A stretch of 64,000 nucleotides of DNA from Vibrio zhanjiangensis (GCF_030161235.1 NZ_BSPW01000001.1:30435-94434); one strand, 5' to 3'; counted from the first letter of the stretch, positions 29,723-38,340 are shown. Translations and numbers: made by a program. Notes: generated by a model from the letters alone, not told the origin.

Positions 29723-29774
29723 CTCAAATGTGAGTAATTTATTGTTGCGTTATCCTGACCTTGCATGATAGTAT
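29723..29774 (+). promoter_or_regulatory. promoter with CTCAAATGTGAG box (unit 2)
   Basis: Box 29723-29734, then 10 bp, TTGCGT (-35, 29745-29750), an 18-bp spacer almost identical to that of unit 1, and TAGTAT (-10, 29769-29774). Confidence 0.6.
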
Positions 29775-29780
29775 TTTGTC

Positions 29781-29863
29781 ATCGTCGAAGATTTCCTTTG
29801 TTATCACCATGACTAGAAAAGACTTATCGACTTAAGCCCCTCTTACCGCAGAGGGGCTTTTTT
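29781..29863 (+). ncRNA. candidate short terminated transcript (unit 2)
   Basis: Duplicate of the 29374 unit. It keeps the TGTCATCGTCGAAGA start, a weaker first hairpin (GTCAT/ATGAC with a mismatch), and the AAGCCCCTC/GAGGGGCTT terminator with T-run (29834-29863). It ends 43 bp before the holin-like gene, so read-through from this promoter would enter the lysis and tail genes. Confidence 0.5.
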
Positions 29864-29906
29864 GTCGGTATCGCTTAATCACCACTCACACCTTAAGTTG
29901 TAATTT

Positions 29907-30188
29907 ATGTTAACAAATGATGAAGAGACTAATGGCTTTTGGCTGTTTGTTGCTGTTTTTATCATTGCGAGATTAGGCGTGATGTTAAAAAAGTCAGAGA
30001 AAATCTCACCTAAGATATTTTTTGCAGAAGTGTTTATTGCTTTAGCAATGGCATTTGGGGCGTGGCACTTAGGTTTGATGCAAGGAATGACATACAGCCA
30101 AATTGTCGTTTATGGCCTTTTCGGGGCGCTTGGGCATGTTCACATCATTAGATTTACTGTTCAACAAGCGTTTCGGAAAGATGTTTAA
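29907..30188 (+). CDS. holin-like membrane protein
   Basis: The 93-residue protein has three hydrophobic segments (about residues 11-27, 40-56 and 65-81) and a charged C-terminus, the shape of a small phage holin. It occupies the place of the holin in R-pyocin clusters, upstream of the tail genes. Family assignment is by topology and position only. No strong Shine-Dalgarno sequence is visible before the ATG. Confidence 0.6.
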   Translation: MLTNDEETNGFWLFVAVFIIARLGVMLKKSEKISPKIFFAEVFIALAMAFGAWHLGLMQGMTYSQIVVYGLFGALGHVHIIRFTVQQAFRKDV

Positions 30189-30264
30189 CGTATTTATGGA
30201 GCCCAAAAATCAAGGTAGATCGCACTACCTATCAATTGGATCCTAATCACTAGGAGCTGAATAA

Positions 30265-30699
30265 ATGGAGCATGGCGCTTTGTCCTCACCACATCTAAAA
30301 GAAGCCTGTTTTCTCGTAGGAAAAGCATTTGGCATTCGTAACTTAGGACACTTTTTGTATGAAATTACTCACCTTGAGTCAAAGTCAGGTCAAAGAAAGA
30401 GTCAGTTTGGCGGGGTTTGTTCAATCTCTCACTATCAATTTGGATTAATGCAGCAACACCACAGATTCTATCACCATCGTAAAGTGATTCTGAATTCACT
30501 GGGTATCGATTTGAAATCCATTAATTTTGCTCATTTATCCAATAACCCCACACTGTCTTTGATCATTGTCGCCGCATGGTTGCTAGCCAATATCGAACGA
30601 GTGCCGAAAAGGCGTTTGGATAGGGCCAAGTTATTTTCCAAGTGGTGGAGAGCGATGCCTTGTAGTGAGTACATGGAAAAAACCTATGACTTGCAATGA
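30265..30699 (+). CDS. hypothetical tailocin protein, possible lysozyme-fold remnant
   Basis: The 144-residue soluble protein is preceded by AGGAG. The segment around residues 29-62 (YEITHLESKSG then HYQFGLMQQH) recalls the Glu and Gly-Leu-Met-Gln motifs of transglycosylase-type lysozymes, but the similarity is weak and I do not claim activity. It is followed by a strong terminator at 30733, so it is separated from the structural genes. True function is unknown. Confidence 0.45.
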   Translation: MEHGALSSPHLKEACFLVGKAFGIRNLGHFLYEITHLESKSGQRKSQFGGVCSISHYQFGLMQQHHRFYHHRKVILNSLGIDLKSINFAHLSNNPTLSLIIVAAWLLANIERVPKRRLDRAKLFSKWWRAMPCSEYMEKTYDLQ

Positions 30700-30732
30700 A
30701 TTAACTGACTCTAGGTTTGAATATTAAATGCT

Positions 30733-30760
30733 AAAGCGCCTGTGATAACGGCGCTTTTTT
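30733..30760 (+). terminator. strong rho-independent terminator ahead of the tail genes
   Basis: AAAGCGCC and GGCGCTTT pair around a 9-nt loop, followed by T6. It lies 25 bp before the first tail gene, which has no obvious promoter of its own in the gap. Confidence 0.85.
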
Positions 30761-30784
30761 ATATGTTGAAGTGAGGCATTGAAA

Positions 30785-31351
30785 ATGAACTACATTACTG
30801 GCCTTGGTAATTATCTCGAGCGGCTTAGCGCGCTACTTACCACCACCCTTGGACAAAGCGTTAAGGTGCAATACGCAGAGACACCAGGCAGCCAACAAGT
30901 GAATAAGCCAATTGTTAGCTTGCCGCTGCCAAGTATCGAGCAGTGCAATTACTTGGCCGATGACCGTTACCAGCATCTGCTCAAAGTGACGATATTGATT
31001 AAACCAGATGTGAATGACGCCAATCCTACTCTCGCAGTGGCTAATGTGGCACACAAGATAATCACCTTATTAACAGGCCAGCTTTTTTTAGATCCTGCGC
31101 AAATGGGCAATAAAGACAACGGCGAGACTATGGCGCTTGACGCAGATCTTGATTGTCTGGATGAACCGCAAGAAATCCAAGCAAATCCCTTAGATTTGAG
31201 CGCAGAAAATATCGGCTATGCGATTAGGTTTACACAAAAGGTCCGTTATGGAAATCCGCAGCAGGAAACCTTCTGGGTTAAGTCATTAAACATTAAAGAA
31301 AGCAAGGGTGATGAGCAGGTGATCTATGAATTTGAACCAAGCAATACTTGA
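30785..31351 (+). CDS. tail protein, Mu gp37-like
   Basis: The 188-residue protein lies directly before the spike gene, where Mu-like and pyocin-like tail operons carry a small tail-terminator or gp37-type protein. The sequence has an N-terminal helix and a mixed alpha/beta core and is consistent with that group, but the match is weak. I start at ATG 30785; TTG 30779 is two codons upstream. It overlaps the spike gene by 26 bp. Confidence 0.5.
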   Translation: MNYITGLGNYLERLSALLTTTLGQSVKVQYAETPGSQQVNKPIVSLPLPSIEQCNYLADDRYQHLLKVTILIKPDVNDANPTLAVANVAHKIITLLTGQLFLDPAQMGNKDNGETMALDADLDCLDEPQEIQANPLDLSAENIGYAIRFTQKVRYGNPQQETFWVKSLNIKESKGDEQVIYEFEPSNT

Positions 31352-32054
31352 TCTAATCGGCCGGGTGAACGGTTTAGAGCGCCAGCTCAGAAACCTTATT
31401 AGGCTAGGGTGGGTAAAGTCAGTATCAGGCTCAAAAGCTGTAATTGATTACGCGCCCAATACTGAAGATGACTATCTTTCACCGCCTATTCAGTGGGTGG
31501 CTTTTGAAGCGGGCGAGGTGATTAAATGGCGGGCGCCCAGCATTGGTGAACAAGTTATGGTGCTCAATTTATCTGGCGGCGTTGATGAAGCGCACGCGAT
31601 CGTTCTACCAGCCTCCTATTGTACTGACTTTTGTCCCAAAGAGACGGACCCACGCAAAACCACCTTAAGCATTCTCGATGTGTTTAAAGTCACCGCAGAT
31701 TTTGCGGGTAATTACTTGGTTGAAGCCGATAGCTCGGTCAAGTTTGTCACGCCTTCTTTCTCAGTCGATGCCTCGGAGGTTATTTCAATGCAGACCAAAC
31801 AATATAACCGAACCGCGAACACGGCCAACACCAAGGGGACTCAGTCACAAGAGGGCAATGTCAGCATTAAAGGCTCGCTTGATGTGAGTAACCAAATCAA
31901 AACGCCAGCTCTAGTGAGTTATGCGCCGGGGGCTTTCTCCCTTGCAGGCAGTGGCGCCAACTTCTCTGAGGCTGTGATCGCCAATGTGAAATTTAGTACC
32001 CATCGCCACAAAGTGAACCGTGAAGGGGCGCCAACCGAGGTTCCTATTAATTAA
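31326..32054 (+). CDS. baseplate spike protein V
   Basis: The 242-residue protein matches the P2 gpV / Mu gp45 central spike. It has an N-terminal helix, an OB-fold (about 25-110, with GWVKSVSGSKAVIDYAP and the PSIGEQVMVL strand) and a repetitive beta-helical shaft. Its tip contains THRHKV (around residue 227), the HxH that binds an apical iron in gpV-type spikes. The trimer punctures the outer membrane of the target cell. Confidence 0.85.
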   Translation: MNLNQAILDLIGRVNGLERQLRNLIRLGWVKSVSGSKAVIDYAPNTEDDYLSPPIQWVAFEAGEVIKWRAPSIGEQVMVLNLSGGVDEAHAIVLPASYCTDFCPKETDPRKTTLSILDVFKVTADFAGNYLVEADSSVKFVTPSFSVDASEVISMQTKQYNRTANTANTKGTQSQEGNVSIKGSLDVSNQIKTPALVSYAPGAFSLAGSGANFSEAVIANVKFSTHRHKVNREGAPTEVPIN

Positions 32055-32063
32055 GAGGTTATT

Positions 32064-32390
32064 ATGCAACAAGGTATAGACCCTACAACAGGCTTAAGCG
32101 TATGGGGGGCTAGGCAAGCTGAGTGCCGATTATTTAAAGCAATCACCACTCAGCTAGGTTCAAGAGAAAAACGGCGCAATGTTGGCGGCGAGTTTCGAAA
32201 ACTTATGGGCCTTGCCAATGAGCACAATCGCATGCAAGCCATTAACCGCATTCACCGAATTATTGCTAATCCTGCCAATGATTTATCAGACATAGTTAAC
32301 CCCAAAGTTGACATTCGAATACATGGAGCGGGCTTTCTTACCCGCATTAACTACACATACGACGGACAAAAACAGGTGTTGGAGCTATGA
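32064..32390 (+). CDS. baseplate protein W (gp25-like)
   Basis: The 108-residue protein corresponds to P2 gpW / T4 gp25, the baseplate wedge component that nucleates sheath polymerisation. The first residues (GIDPTTG) and the C-terminal beta segment fit the gp25-like fold, and position between V and J is diagnostic. It overlaps gene J by 4 bp. Confidence 0.8.
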   Translation: MQQGIDPTTGLSVWGARQAECRLFKAITTQLGSREKRRNVGGEFRKLMGLANEHNRMQAINRIHRIIANPANDLSDIVNPKVDIRIHGAGFLTRINYTYDGQKQVLEL

Positions 32391-33382
32391 GTAAAATAAA
32401 AATCCCGCAAATATTGACCGTTGAAAAATTTGCAGACATGCGTGAGCGGTTTATCAATGACTTTTTTCTTCCACACGCCGAAAAGGAAGTGGGTAATGAA
32501 AAAGCGCGCAACTTAACCGCGGGCTTACGTAGCCCCAACGAGTCTGCTGCCCTTTTGCTTGATGCCATGATTTTATTTCGCCAACAAGAAACCCGTAACG
32601 ATAACTACAAATACTTACAACACTTTGCAAAAACCGTGACTGACTCTGAAATGGTGGATGTGGTGGTTTCCCGCTTGGGTTTGAAACGTCAAATCATTAA
32701 AGCTGGTGATGATACGGTCTCGCCTAACATTCCCGCTGTAAAGGAATCGGATGCCTCGTTACTGCATCGCTACAGCTTAGCACCCTATGGTTTGGCGACC
32801 ACAGGAACCCGAAGTGGCTATAAATTCCATGCCATGACGTTGGGAGCGCGCCCTTTGATCACGATTTCTAGCGAGTCGGATAATGTGGTGACTCAACGCT
32901 TTGAGTTCACGCCAACCGAGGGTGTGATTCGGCCCAAAGATGCTAAAGCACGAATGCTGAAAAAAAATTCAGGGGAGGTGGAAATACGCATACTCTCGCC
33001 TGAAGGAAATGGTCAAGCGAGCCAAAAACTGCAAGATGAGGTGTTAGAGTATTGTCGCCGCCCTGATATTGCTCAAGAGTCTGACCATATTAGCGTGCGC
33101 TCTGCCAGCATCAAGCCCTACAAGATTGAGATTGAGGCTTGGGAAGAAACCGCGCCTACCCGTTTGATAGATGAAGAGGCTTTAGAGCAAGCGCTTAGAG
33201 ACTACACTGAGCAGCAGCATAAACTCGGCGCAAAAATCCAGCGTTCGCGGATAAGTCAAATTGCGCATAACCACAACGCCACCAAGCTCAATATCTTGCA
33301 GCCATCAGCCGATCTGGTGTGTGAATGGTTTGAAGCGCCGTATTGTCAGGAGGTGGATGTGCATGTCAAAGCCAATCGATGA
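32387..33382 (+). CDS. baseplate protein J
   Basis: The 331-residue protein matches the P2 gpJ / T4 gp6 baseplate wedge family. It includes a central region with the EVEIRILSPEGNGQAS strand and a C-terminal domain ending in VCEWFEAPYCQEVDVHVKAN. The start codon overlaps gene W, and its end overlaps gene I by 20 bp. Confidence 0.88.
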   Translation: MSKIKIPQILTVEKFADMRERFINDFFLPHAEKEVGNEKARNLTAGLRSPNESAALLLDAMILFRQQETRNDNYKYLQHFAKTVTDSEMVDVVVSRLGLKRQIIKAGDDTVSPNIPAVKESDASLLHRYSLAPYGLATTGTRSGYKFHAMTLGARPLITISSESDNVVTQRFEFTPTEGVIRPKDAKARMLKKNSGEVEIRILSPEGNGQASQKLQDEVLEYCRRPDIAQESDHISVRSASIKPYKIEIEAWEETAPTRLIDEEALEQALRDYTEQQHKLGAKIQRSRISQIAHNHNATKLNILQPSADLVCEWFEAPYCQEVDVHVKANR

Positions 33383-34106
33383 GCAGACTCTTTTACCTGA
33401 CAACCGCACCTCTTTTGAACGCAGCTTTGAAGAGGGGTTTAAAAAACTGGTTAAAAGCACAGATGTGCTAGCCGCCATCGCAGACCCTTGCACCACCAGC
33501 CAAGAGATTTTGCCCATCATCGCCTCAGAGCGAGGGGTGAATGATTGGTTTTTTAGTGATACTGAAGATCAAAAACGCGCGATAACCAAGGTTTCTTATT
33601 CAGTGCATCAAACCAGCGGCACTAATGCAGGGATTGAGCTGGCGCTGGAAGCGGTGGACTTCTCTGCCAAGATTGAGCATTGGACCAAGGTGCAAGGCGG
33701 TTTGCCTTACACGGTTTATGTCACGGCGCGGGCTAATACCACGCAAAATGTTACCAAAGAGCGGGCGCACCGCCTTATTGAGCGGTTAAATCACGTTAAA
33801 TCTGAGCGTGATACGGTCGATTTAACCTTGGCCTACGATGTCGAGCAAAAATTTAGAGCTCAGGCGGCGGTGTTGCCGAGAGTCAATATTCAGCCGACTA
33901 AAGCCCAAGTTAAGCTATGGCCGATAAGCACCAGTGGACGTGTTTCACTTGGCGCCGGTGGCGGAGCACCCATTTCGGTTAGCCCCATGTTAGTTAAAGC
34001 TCAGCTGGCTCAAACCAAGTTAGTTGGTAATGACTATTTGGGCTCAGCCCTTGGTCTTCATCCCCTATCTGTTAACCCTATTTATATAACTGCGAGAATG
34101 CCATGA
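33363..34106 (+). CDS. tail protein I (baseplate wedge, gp53-like)
   Basis: The 247-residue protein matches P2 gpI. I place the start at ATG 33363, about 8 nt after AGGAGG; the longer frame runs inside gene J. The conserved NDWFFSDTEDQKRAITKVSYSVH-type region (around residues 55-80) is followed by the GTNAGIELALEA motif. The Gly-rich C-terminal extension probably contacts the fibre adaptor, whose gene overlaps this one by 4 bp. Confidence 0.85.
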   Translation: MSKPIDEQTLLPDNRTSFERSFEEGFKKLVKSTDVLAAIADPCTTSQEILPIIASERGVNDWFFSDTEDQKRAITKVSYSVHQTSGTNAGIELALEAVDFSAKIEHWTKVQGGLPYTVYVTARANTTQNVTKERAHRLIERLNHVKSERDTVDLTLAYDVEQKFRAQAAVLPRVNIQPTKAQVKLWPISTSGRVSLGAGGGAPISVSPMLVKAQLAQTKLVGNDYLGSALGLHPLSVNPIYITARMP

Positions 34107-34642
34107 CACTAGCCGTAACTATTACAGAGCGCGGGTTAGCTGAATGTATCAGCGCCAAAGAAAAAGGACTGCATGCCAAGATTGAATGGATCTCGGCAGG
34201 CGATAAAGCCTATAGCCCAAGCCCAACTCAAACCAAGCTGCGCAGCGAAAAGCAGCGGGTAAAGATATCAGAGTATAAAGACACAGGTGACACCTCGCTG
34301 CAATGCACCGCCAAATTTGACGGTGATTCAGAGTTTGCCATTCGAGAGATAGGCATTTGGTTAGCAAGCGGCACCTTACTTGGTGTCATTTCAGCGCTGA
34401 ATAGAACCCTGAACTATAAAGCAGCCAAAGCCCAGGTGATCATTCCCTTTACCATGGACCTATCTGTACTGCCAACCGATTCGGTGCAGGTATCCGTTGG
34501 GGTGGAAAACCTCAATATTTTGATTGATAGCGAGATGATGAAAGATGCACTGGCGTTTATGCGCTCGCAAGCAGTCCAAACTCAACAATCTCATATGCTA
34601 ATGCAACAAGCAGAGCGATTAAGACAACTGGAGACACACTAA
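34103..34642 (+). CDS. tail-fibre adaptor 1 (gpH N-terminal-like)
   Basis: The 179-residue protein consists of the phage tail-fibre N-terminal domain (about residues 1-150: MTLAVTITERGLAECISA, then FAIREIGIWLASGTLLGV) plus a short coiled-coil tail. In P2 and R-pyocins this domain begins one long fibre protein that binds the baseplate. Here it ends early and the distal part is a separate gene starting at the adaptor's stop (34642). The break is clean and repeated at adaptor 2, so it looks designed and not a frameshift. Confidence 0.8.
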   Translation: MTLAVTITERGLAECISAKEKGLHAKIEWISAGDKAYSPSPTQTKLRSEKQRVKISEYKDTGDTSLQCTAKFDGDSEFAIREIGIWLASGTLLGVISALNRTLNYKAAKAQVIIPFTMDLSVLPTDSVQVSVGVENLNILIDSEMMKDALAFMRSQAVQTQQSHMLMQQAERLRQLETH

Positions 34643-35439
34643 TGTCTGAAATTTTAAACCAATTGCAAGAGGTCAAACTGGCGGCGCAAGCCCAAACCGA
34701 GGCCAGTCAGGCGCAAACCACCGAAGTGGCCAATAAAATGGGCCAAATTGACCAAACACTGCAACAAGCCAAACAAAGTTTTGATGCATGGAAGGGGAAA
34801 GTCAAAGCAGAAGAGATTAAAGGCCAAGGCCGTTATATGACTGAGCTCTTTGTTGATGGCGATAAAGATACGTTTTATCCGGTGTATTTCCAAATGCATT
34901 CAGGGGACGAAAACGAAATTCAAATATATAGACATTATGATTGGAACAAAAATGATAATGATTTTAATGCCAATCCTCATGTGGCTTCTGCCCTGGTCAT
35001 CCTTAAAGGTCAAGCGTGTGGCTGGAGCGGTAATGCCAATTATCTGCGCACAGTAGTTAACGTACAGCGTTATCGAAAATGTGTGGCCCACATCGGTTTT
35101 AAAGCGTGGTGTGAAGCCCAAAAGAGGGACCCTGATGGCCTTAATACAAATAGAAACCAATCCGGAGTTGGTTACATAGAGCCAAACAGGTCTGTATTTA
35201 TGCTTAGGGGCGGCAAACTTAAATACCAAATCTACTCAAATAAACTTATTAATTTTAATTTATATCAAACTGATGGAGAAGTGATTGGTTGGAGTTCGAG
35301 CAGCCACAACAATGTCAACTGGCTATCGAAAACGGTGTCTTTGGCGGAGGCGGAAGCAGGAGACGAGAACAATAATGTCCCACCTGAGTACATAAGTTAC
35401 GATCTCTCTCAACCTAGCCCCCCATCATTTAAGCTATGA
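34642..35439 (+). CDS. tail-fibre tip 1 (receptor-binding)
   Basis: The 265-residue protein begins with about 55 residues of Gln-rich coiled coil, followed by a unique beta-rich C-terminal domain with no relation to the other three tips. The coiled coil would trimerise and join the adaptor; the distal domain should bind the target surface. It overlaps adaptor 1 by one base and is followed by its own chaperone gene. Confidence 0.65.
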   Translation: MSEILNQLQEVKLAAQAQTEASQAQTTEVANKMGQIDQTLQQAKQSFDAWKGKVKAEEIKGQGRYMTELFVDGDKDTFYPVYFQMHSGDENEIQIYRHYDWNKNDNDFNANPHVASALVILKGQACGWSGNANYLRTVVNVQRYRKCVAHIGFKAWCEAQKRDPDGLNTNRNQSGVGYIEPNRSVFMLRGGKLKYQIYSNKLINFNLYQTDGEVIGWSSSSHNNVNWLSKTVSLAEAEAGDENNNVPPEYISYDLSQPSPPSFKL

Positions 35440-35460
35440 CTTCAAAGGAGTAATATCACC

Positions 35461-35835
35461 ATGATCAAACAACTTAACTTTCGCGGTGAAACGCTTATTA
35501 ATGTTCCCGCTGATATGCACATACTACTCGAAATGGGTTTATCTAAAGCCGAAGCAGAGCAAGCCTTGAGCGCTTACCAAGCAGAAAAAGAGCTTGAGAA
35601 AATACGCGCTTATCGCGCGCCTTTATTGATTGAAGCGGATCACTTGGTCAATATTGCGTTGGATAAAGGCCTTGATATTAAGCCTGCACGCGACTATCGC
35701 CAAGCGCTTAGAGACATTACCGACAAGGGACAAGTGTTTGCTAACGTAAGGTGGCCGACAAAGCCAACCGATGTACAACCAGGGAGAATAACGAATCTTT
35801 TGGTGAAAGTCGGCGCAGTAAAACCGACGCAGTAA
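35461..35835 (+). CDS. tail-fibre assembly chaperone 1
   Basis: The 124-residue acidic, helical protein starts with MIKQLNFRGETLINVPADM and has the Leu/Ala/Glu-rich helix expected of fibre-assembly chaperones (P2 gpG-like position). The Shine-Dalgarno sequence AAGGAG precedes it. Its C-terminus differs from the other three chaperones, which suggests it is matched to tip 1. Confidence 0.55.
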   Translation: MIKQLNFRGETLINVPADMHILLEMGLSKAEAEQALSAYQAEKELEKIRAYRAPLLIEADHLVNIALDKGLDIKPARDYRQALRDITDKGQVFANVRWPTKPTDVQPGRITNLLVKVGAVKPTQ

Positions 35836-36042
35836 AATCAAGCGATACCAAGTAACACCTTGGTCGACATCCGCTTTTGATGTGACGGGGATAACCCCAA
35901 GCTATTTTCTCTATCTTCTCAATACTACCGCCGACGTTGGCCTAACGGCGGACATCAATCACAAGATATTGAGCGCTTTCTTATAGCAAGAGGGTTATCC
36001 CTGTCTATCCACACTACCTATTTTTACTAAAGTGAGAATGCT

Positions 36043-36951
36043 ATGACACTAGCTGTCACCATCACAGAGCAAGGGTTAGCTGAGTGTGTGAACAAGAAAA
36101 CCAAAGGAATTCATGCTGAGATCAAATGGATTTCTGTTGGTGACCGAGACTACACACCTAGCGCGACTCAAACTAGCCTGCGCAATGAAAAGCAGCGGGT
36201 TGAAATTTCAGAATACAGGGACACAGGAGAAGCATCACTACAATGTACCGCCAAGTTTTCCGGCGATAGCGAATTTGCCATTCGGGAAATCGGTATCTGG
36301 TTATCAAGCGGCACCTTGCTCGGGGTTATCTCAGAAAAAGACAAAACCCTCAACTATAAAGCCACCAATGCACACGTCATTATCCCATTTACCATGGACT
36401 TATCGGCGCTGCCGACCGATTCAGTCAAGGTCAATGTTGGGGTAGAGAATCTTAATATTCTCATTGATGAAGACTTCGCTGCGCTAAGCGCCAGTGTGGT
36501 CAATAATCAGGCTCAATCGTTAAAGCAAGAGCTGCGCATGGCTGAGTCAGAAAAACAGCGCGATGAGTTTGCTGGGCAAGTTAACCAAACGCTTGAAGTT
36601 CAAACCACCCATTTGCGCAGTCTCGATAGTCAGATAGAGCGCTTTCAAGGCCGTATCAATACCGAGCTTACTGCGCTAAGCACAAGCCTAGTGAGTGTCC
36701 AAACCAATGATATTCAGCAGCAGCTGGACTTGCTGGCAGCTAACAAAGAGTACAACCAGTTTACTCGTCAGATGCGTGAGCAGCTTGAGAGCCACTCGAC
36801 AAAACTAGAATCCATCATCGCAGACTTGGACAGGTCTCGTGAACAATTAAGTAACGATTTTACCAGTTTGGCCGAAGGCCATGTCTCGACTCAGCTGAGT
36901 GTCATTAAGCAAGAGCTGCGACTCAACGCATTAGAAAGTCGCATTAAATAA
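36043..36951 (+). CDS. tail-fibre adaptor 2 (gpH N-terminal-like)
   Basis: The first about 145 residues are roughly three-quarters identical to adaptor 1. The protein then runs on for about 155 residues of heptad-like coiled coil, against about 35 in adaptor 1. Total length is 302. It would place its tips further from the baseplate. The 207-bp gap before it contains no gene, only inverted repeats; the last bases before its ATG resemble those before adaptor 1, showing that adaptor and upstream sequence were duplicated together. Confidence 0.8.
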   Translation: MTLAVTITEQGLAECVNKKTKGIHAEIKWISVGDRDYTPSATQTSLRNEKQRVEISEYRDTGEASLQCTAKFSGDSEFAIREIGIWLSSGTLLGVISEKDKTLNYKATNAHVIIPFTMDLSALPTDSVKVNVGVENLNILIDEDFAALSASVVNNQAQSLKQELRMAESEKQRDEFAGQVNQTLEVQTTHLRSLDSQIERFQGRINTELTALSTSLVSVQTNDIQQQLDLLAANKEYNQFTRQMREQLESHSTKLESIIADLDRSREQLSNDFTSLAEGHVSTQLSVIKQELRLNALESRIK

Positions 36952-36956
36952 ACACA

Positions 36957-37058
36957 AATAAGGAATACCATGGCCAATACAAGCGAAATAGCCAACCTAA
37001 TTACCGCGGTGACGAAGTTAACCGAAACTGTTAGAGATAAAATGGCGGATATCGACCA
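36957..37058 (+). repeat. 102-bp direct repeat, copy A (5' end of tip 2)
   Basis: Covers the ribosome site, start codon and about 30 codons of tip 2. It differs from copy B at 38239-38340 at only about five positions. Confidence 0.9.
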
Positions 37059-37866
37059 AACCGTAGACAGAGCGGTCGCCAAAATCCCTGCAATGTTTGA
37101 AGAAAAAAGAGTTACCGTCGATGTAAACATTGGCGATGACAGTAATCCCGATGGACCATTTAAAACCCTAAAGGCGGCTATTTATAGTGTTCCAGACGGA
37201 GGGAAGGTGAAAGTCAATTTGCCACAAACTAAAGAAGGGTTTATTTATGAGCTCGATAGCGCTATCAATATTGGCTCAAGAAAGGTGACTATTGTTGGTG
37301 GCTATTCCTCTATGGAGAGTGAAGGCTACAAACCTACAATCATTAAACCAATCAAAAAGTTGACTGAACAACACGAAAGGACTGAATTGAAAGGCTACTT
37401 TTATGGGCGCACAGGAGGAGAGTTGAGATTCCTTTACGTAAGAACCATGCTTCCGCGCCTATTCCCAAATACTGAACCAGGGCATTATTACTATGGAGCT
37501 TTTATTAGTGGTGCCATTACATTCAAACAGCACAATTACAACCTTAAGGACCCAGGCATTTTTGTTGAAAGTAATGGTTCAAGTGAAGCTCCAGTCCCTT
37601 TTCTACGCTCCAGTGCGCGTGAGACGAAAGGCGACATGTCAGTTGCCTTGTCCTATGTTCGTATTGAAACAACCGATCGAAAACCACTGTTTGATTTGCA
37701 ATATGGTGGAGCTACCATGCGTTTTAGTATGCACAATTCAAAAGTGTTCGACTCGTCTGGCGCTAAGGTAGAAGCTCGAGAGTTATTTGGTGGGTTGCGA
37801 TATGGTTTGCATGGCTATGCCACCAATTTATTAGCCAGCGATGTATTAACAAAAAAGAAAGGGTAG
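36970..37866 (+). CDS. tail-fibre tip 2 (beta-helix type)
   Basis: The 298-residue protein opens with the coiled coil MANTSEIANLITAVTKLT shared with tip 3. It then has a GDDSNPDGPFKTLKAAI segment, the entry motif of right-handed parallel beta-helix tailspikes, and a unique distal part. It probably binds, or possibly cleaves, a surface polysaccharide; no catalytic residues can be assigned. Confidence 0.65.
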   Translation: MANTSEIANLITAVTKLTETVRDKMADIDQTVDRAVAKIPAMFEEKRVTVDVNIGDDSNPDGPFKTLKAAIYSVPDGGKVKVNLPQTKEGFIYELDSAINIGSRKVTIVGGYSSMESEGYKPTIIKPIKKLTEQHERTELKGYFYGRTGGELRFLYVRTMLPRLFPNTEPGHYYYGAFISGAITFKQHNYNLKDPGIFVESNGSSEAPVPFLRSSARETKGDMSVALSYVRIETTDRKPLFDLQYGGATMRFSMHNSKVFDSSGAKVEARELFGGLRYGLHGYATNLLASDVLTKKKG

Positions 37867-37869
37867 ATC

Positions 37870-38142
37870 ATGTTATTAACGTTTTTTTATCAAGGTGCGC
37901 ATTATATCAACTACACAGTAGAGGATGCTCAGCAAGCAAACATCCCCGAGGCGGTGATCAACCAAGCGCAGCAAGAGGCAATATACGATAGTTTGGTGGC
38001 CGAGCGTCGCCAAGCTTATGCACTGGAATCTGATCCGATTTACACTGAATGGCAATATGATAAAACAGCCGAAAAAGAACAACAATGGCGCGATAAAGTC
38101 GCTGAAATTAAAGCCTGCTACCCATTGCCACCCAAAGCATAA
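37870..38142 (+). CDS. tail-fibre assembly chaperone 2
   Basis: 90-residue helical protein. Its last about 30 residues (EWQYDKTAEKEQQWRDKV onward, ending YPLPPKA) are nearly identical to chaperone 3, while the first 50 differ. It starts 3 bp after tip 2. The conserved end resembles tail-fibre assembly proteins of lambdoid and P2-like phages. Confidence 0.65.
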   Translation: MLLTFFYQGAHYINYTVEDAQQANIPEAVINQAQQEAIYDSLVAERRQAYALESDPIYTEWQYDKTAEKEQQWRDKVAEIKACYPLPPKA

Positions 38143-38168
38143 CCCACCGCCAATTCGGCGGTTTTTTT
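38047..38168 (+). repeat. 122-bp direct repeat, copy A (3' end of chaperone 2 plus terminator)
   Basis: Nearly identical to 39160-39281. It covers the last about 31 codons of the chaperone, the stop codon and the ACCGCC/GGCGGT terminator. Confidence 0.88.
38146..38168 (+). terminator. terminator after fibre cassette 2
   Basis: ACCGCC-AATTC-GGCGGT followed by a T-run. The same hairpin follows cassettes 3 and 4. Confidence 0.85.
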
Positions 38169-38238
38169 ATGCCTAAATTAAGCCCAAATCATGCGGCTGT
38201 GCCCAACCGTGTCATTAAGCAGTGCCGCTAACCCATTT

Positions 38239-38340
38239 AATAAGGAATACCATGGCCAATACAAGTGAAATAGCCAACTTAATTACCGCGGTGACGGAGT
38301 TAACCCAAACTGTTAGAGATAAAATGGCGGATATCGACCA
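38239..38340 (+). repeat. 102-bp direct repeat, copy B (5' end of tip 3)
   Basis: Second copy of the 36957-37058 repeat, 1282 bp downstream in the same orientation. Confidence 0.9.

Noticed and set aside
35836..36042. Possible extra small gene between chaperone 1 and adaptor 2
   Set aside because: Only inverted repeats (for example CCGCCG/CGGCGG around 35930-35953) and stop codons were seen; no frame with a ribosome site.
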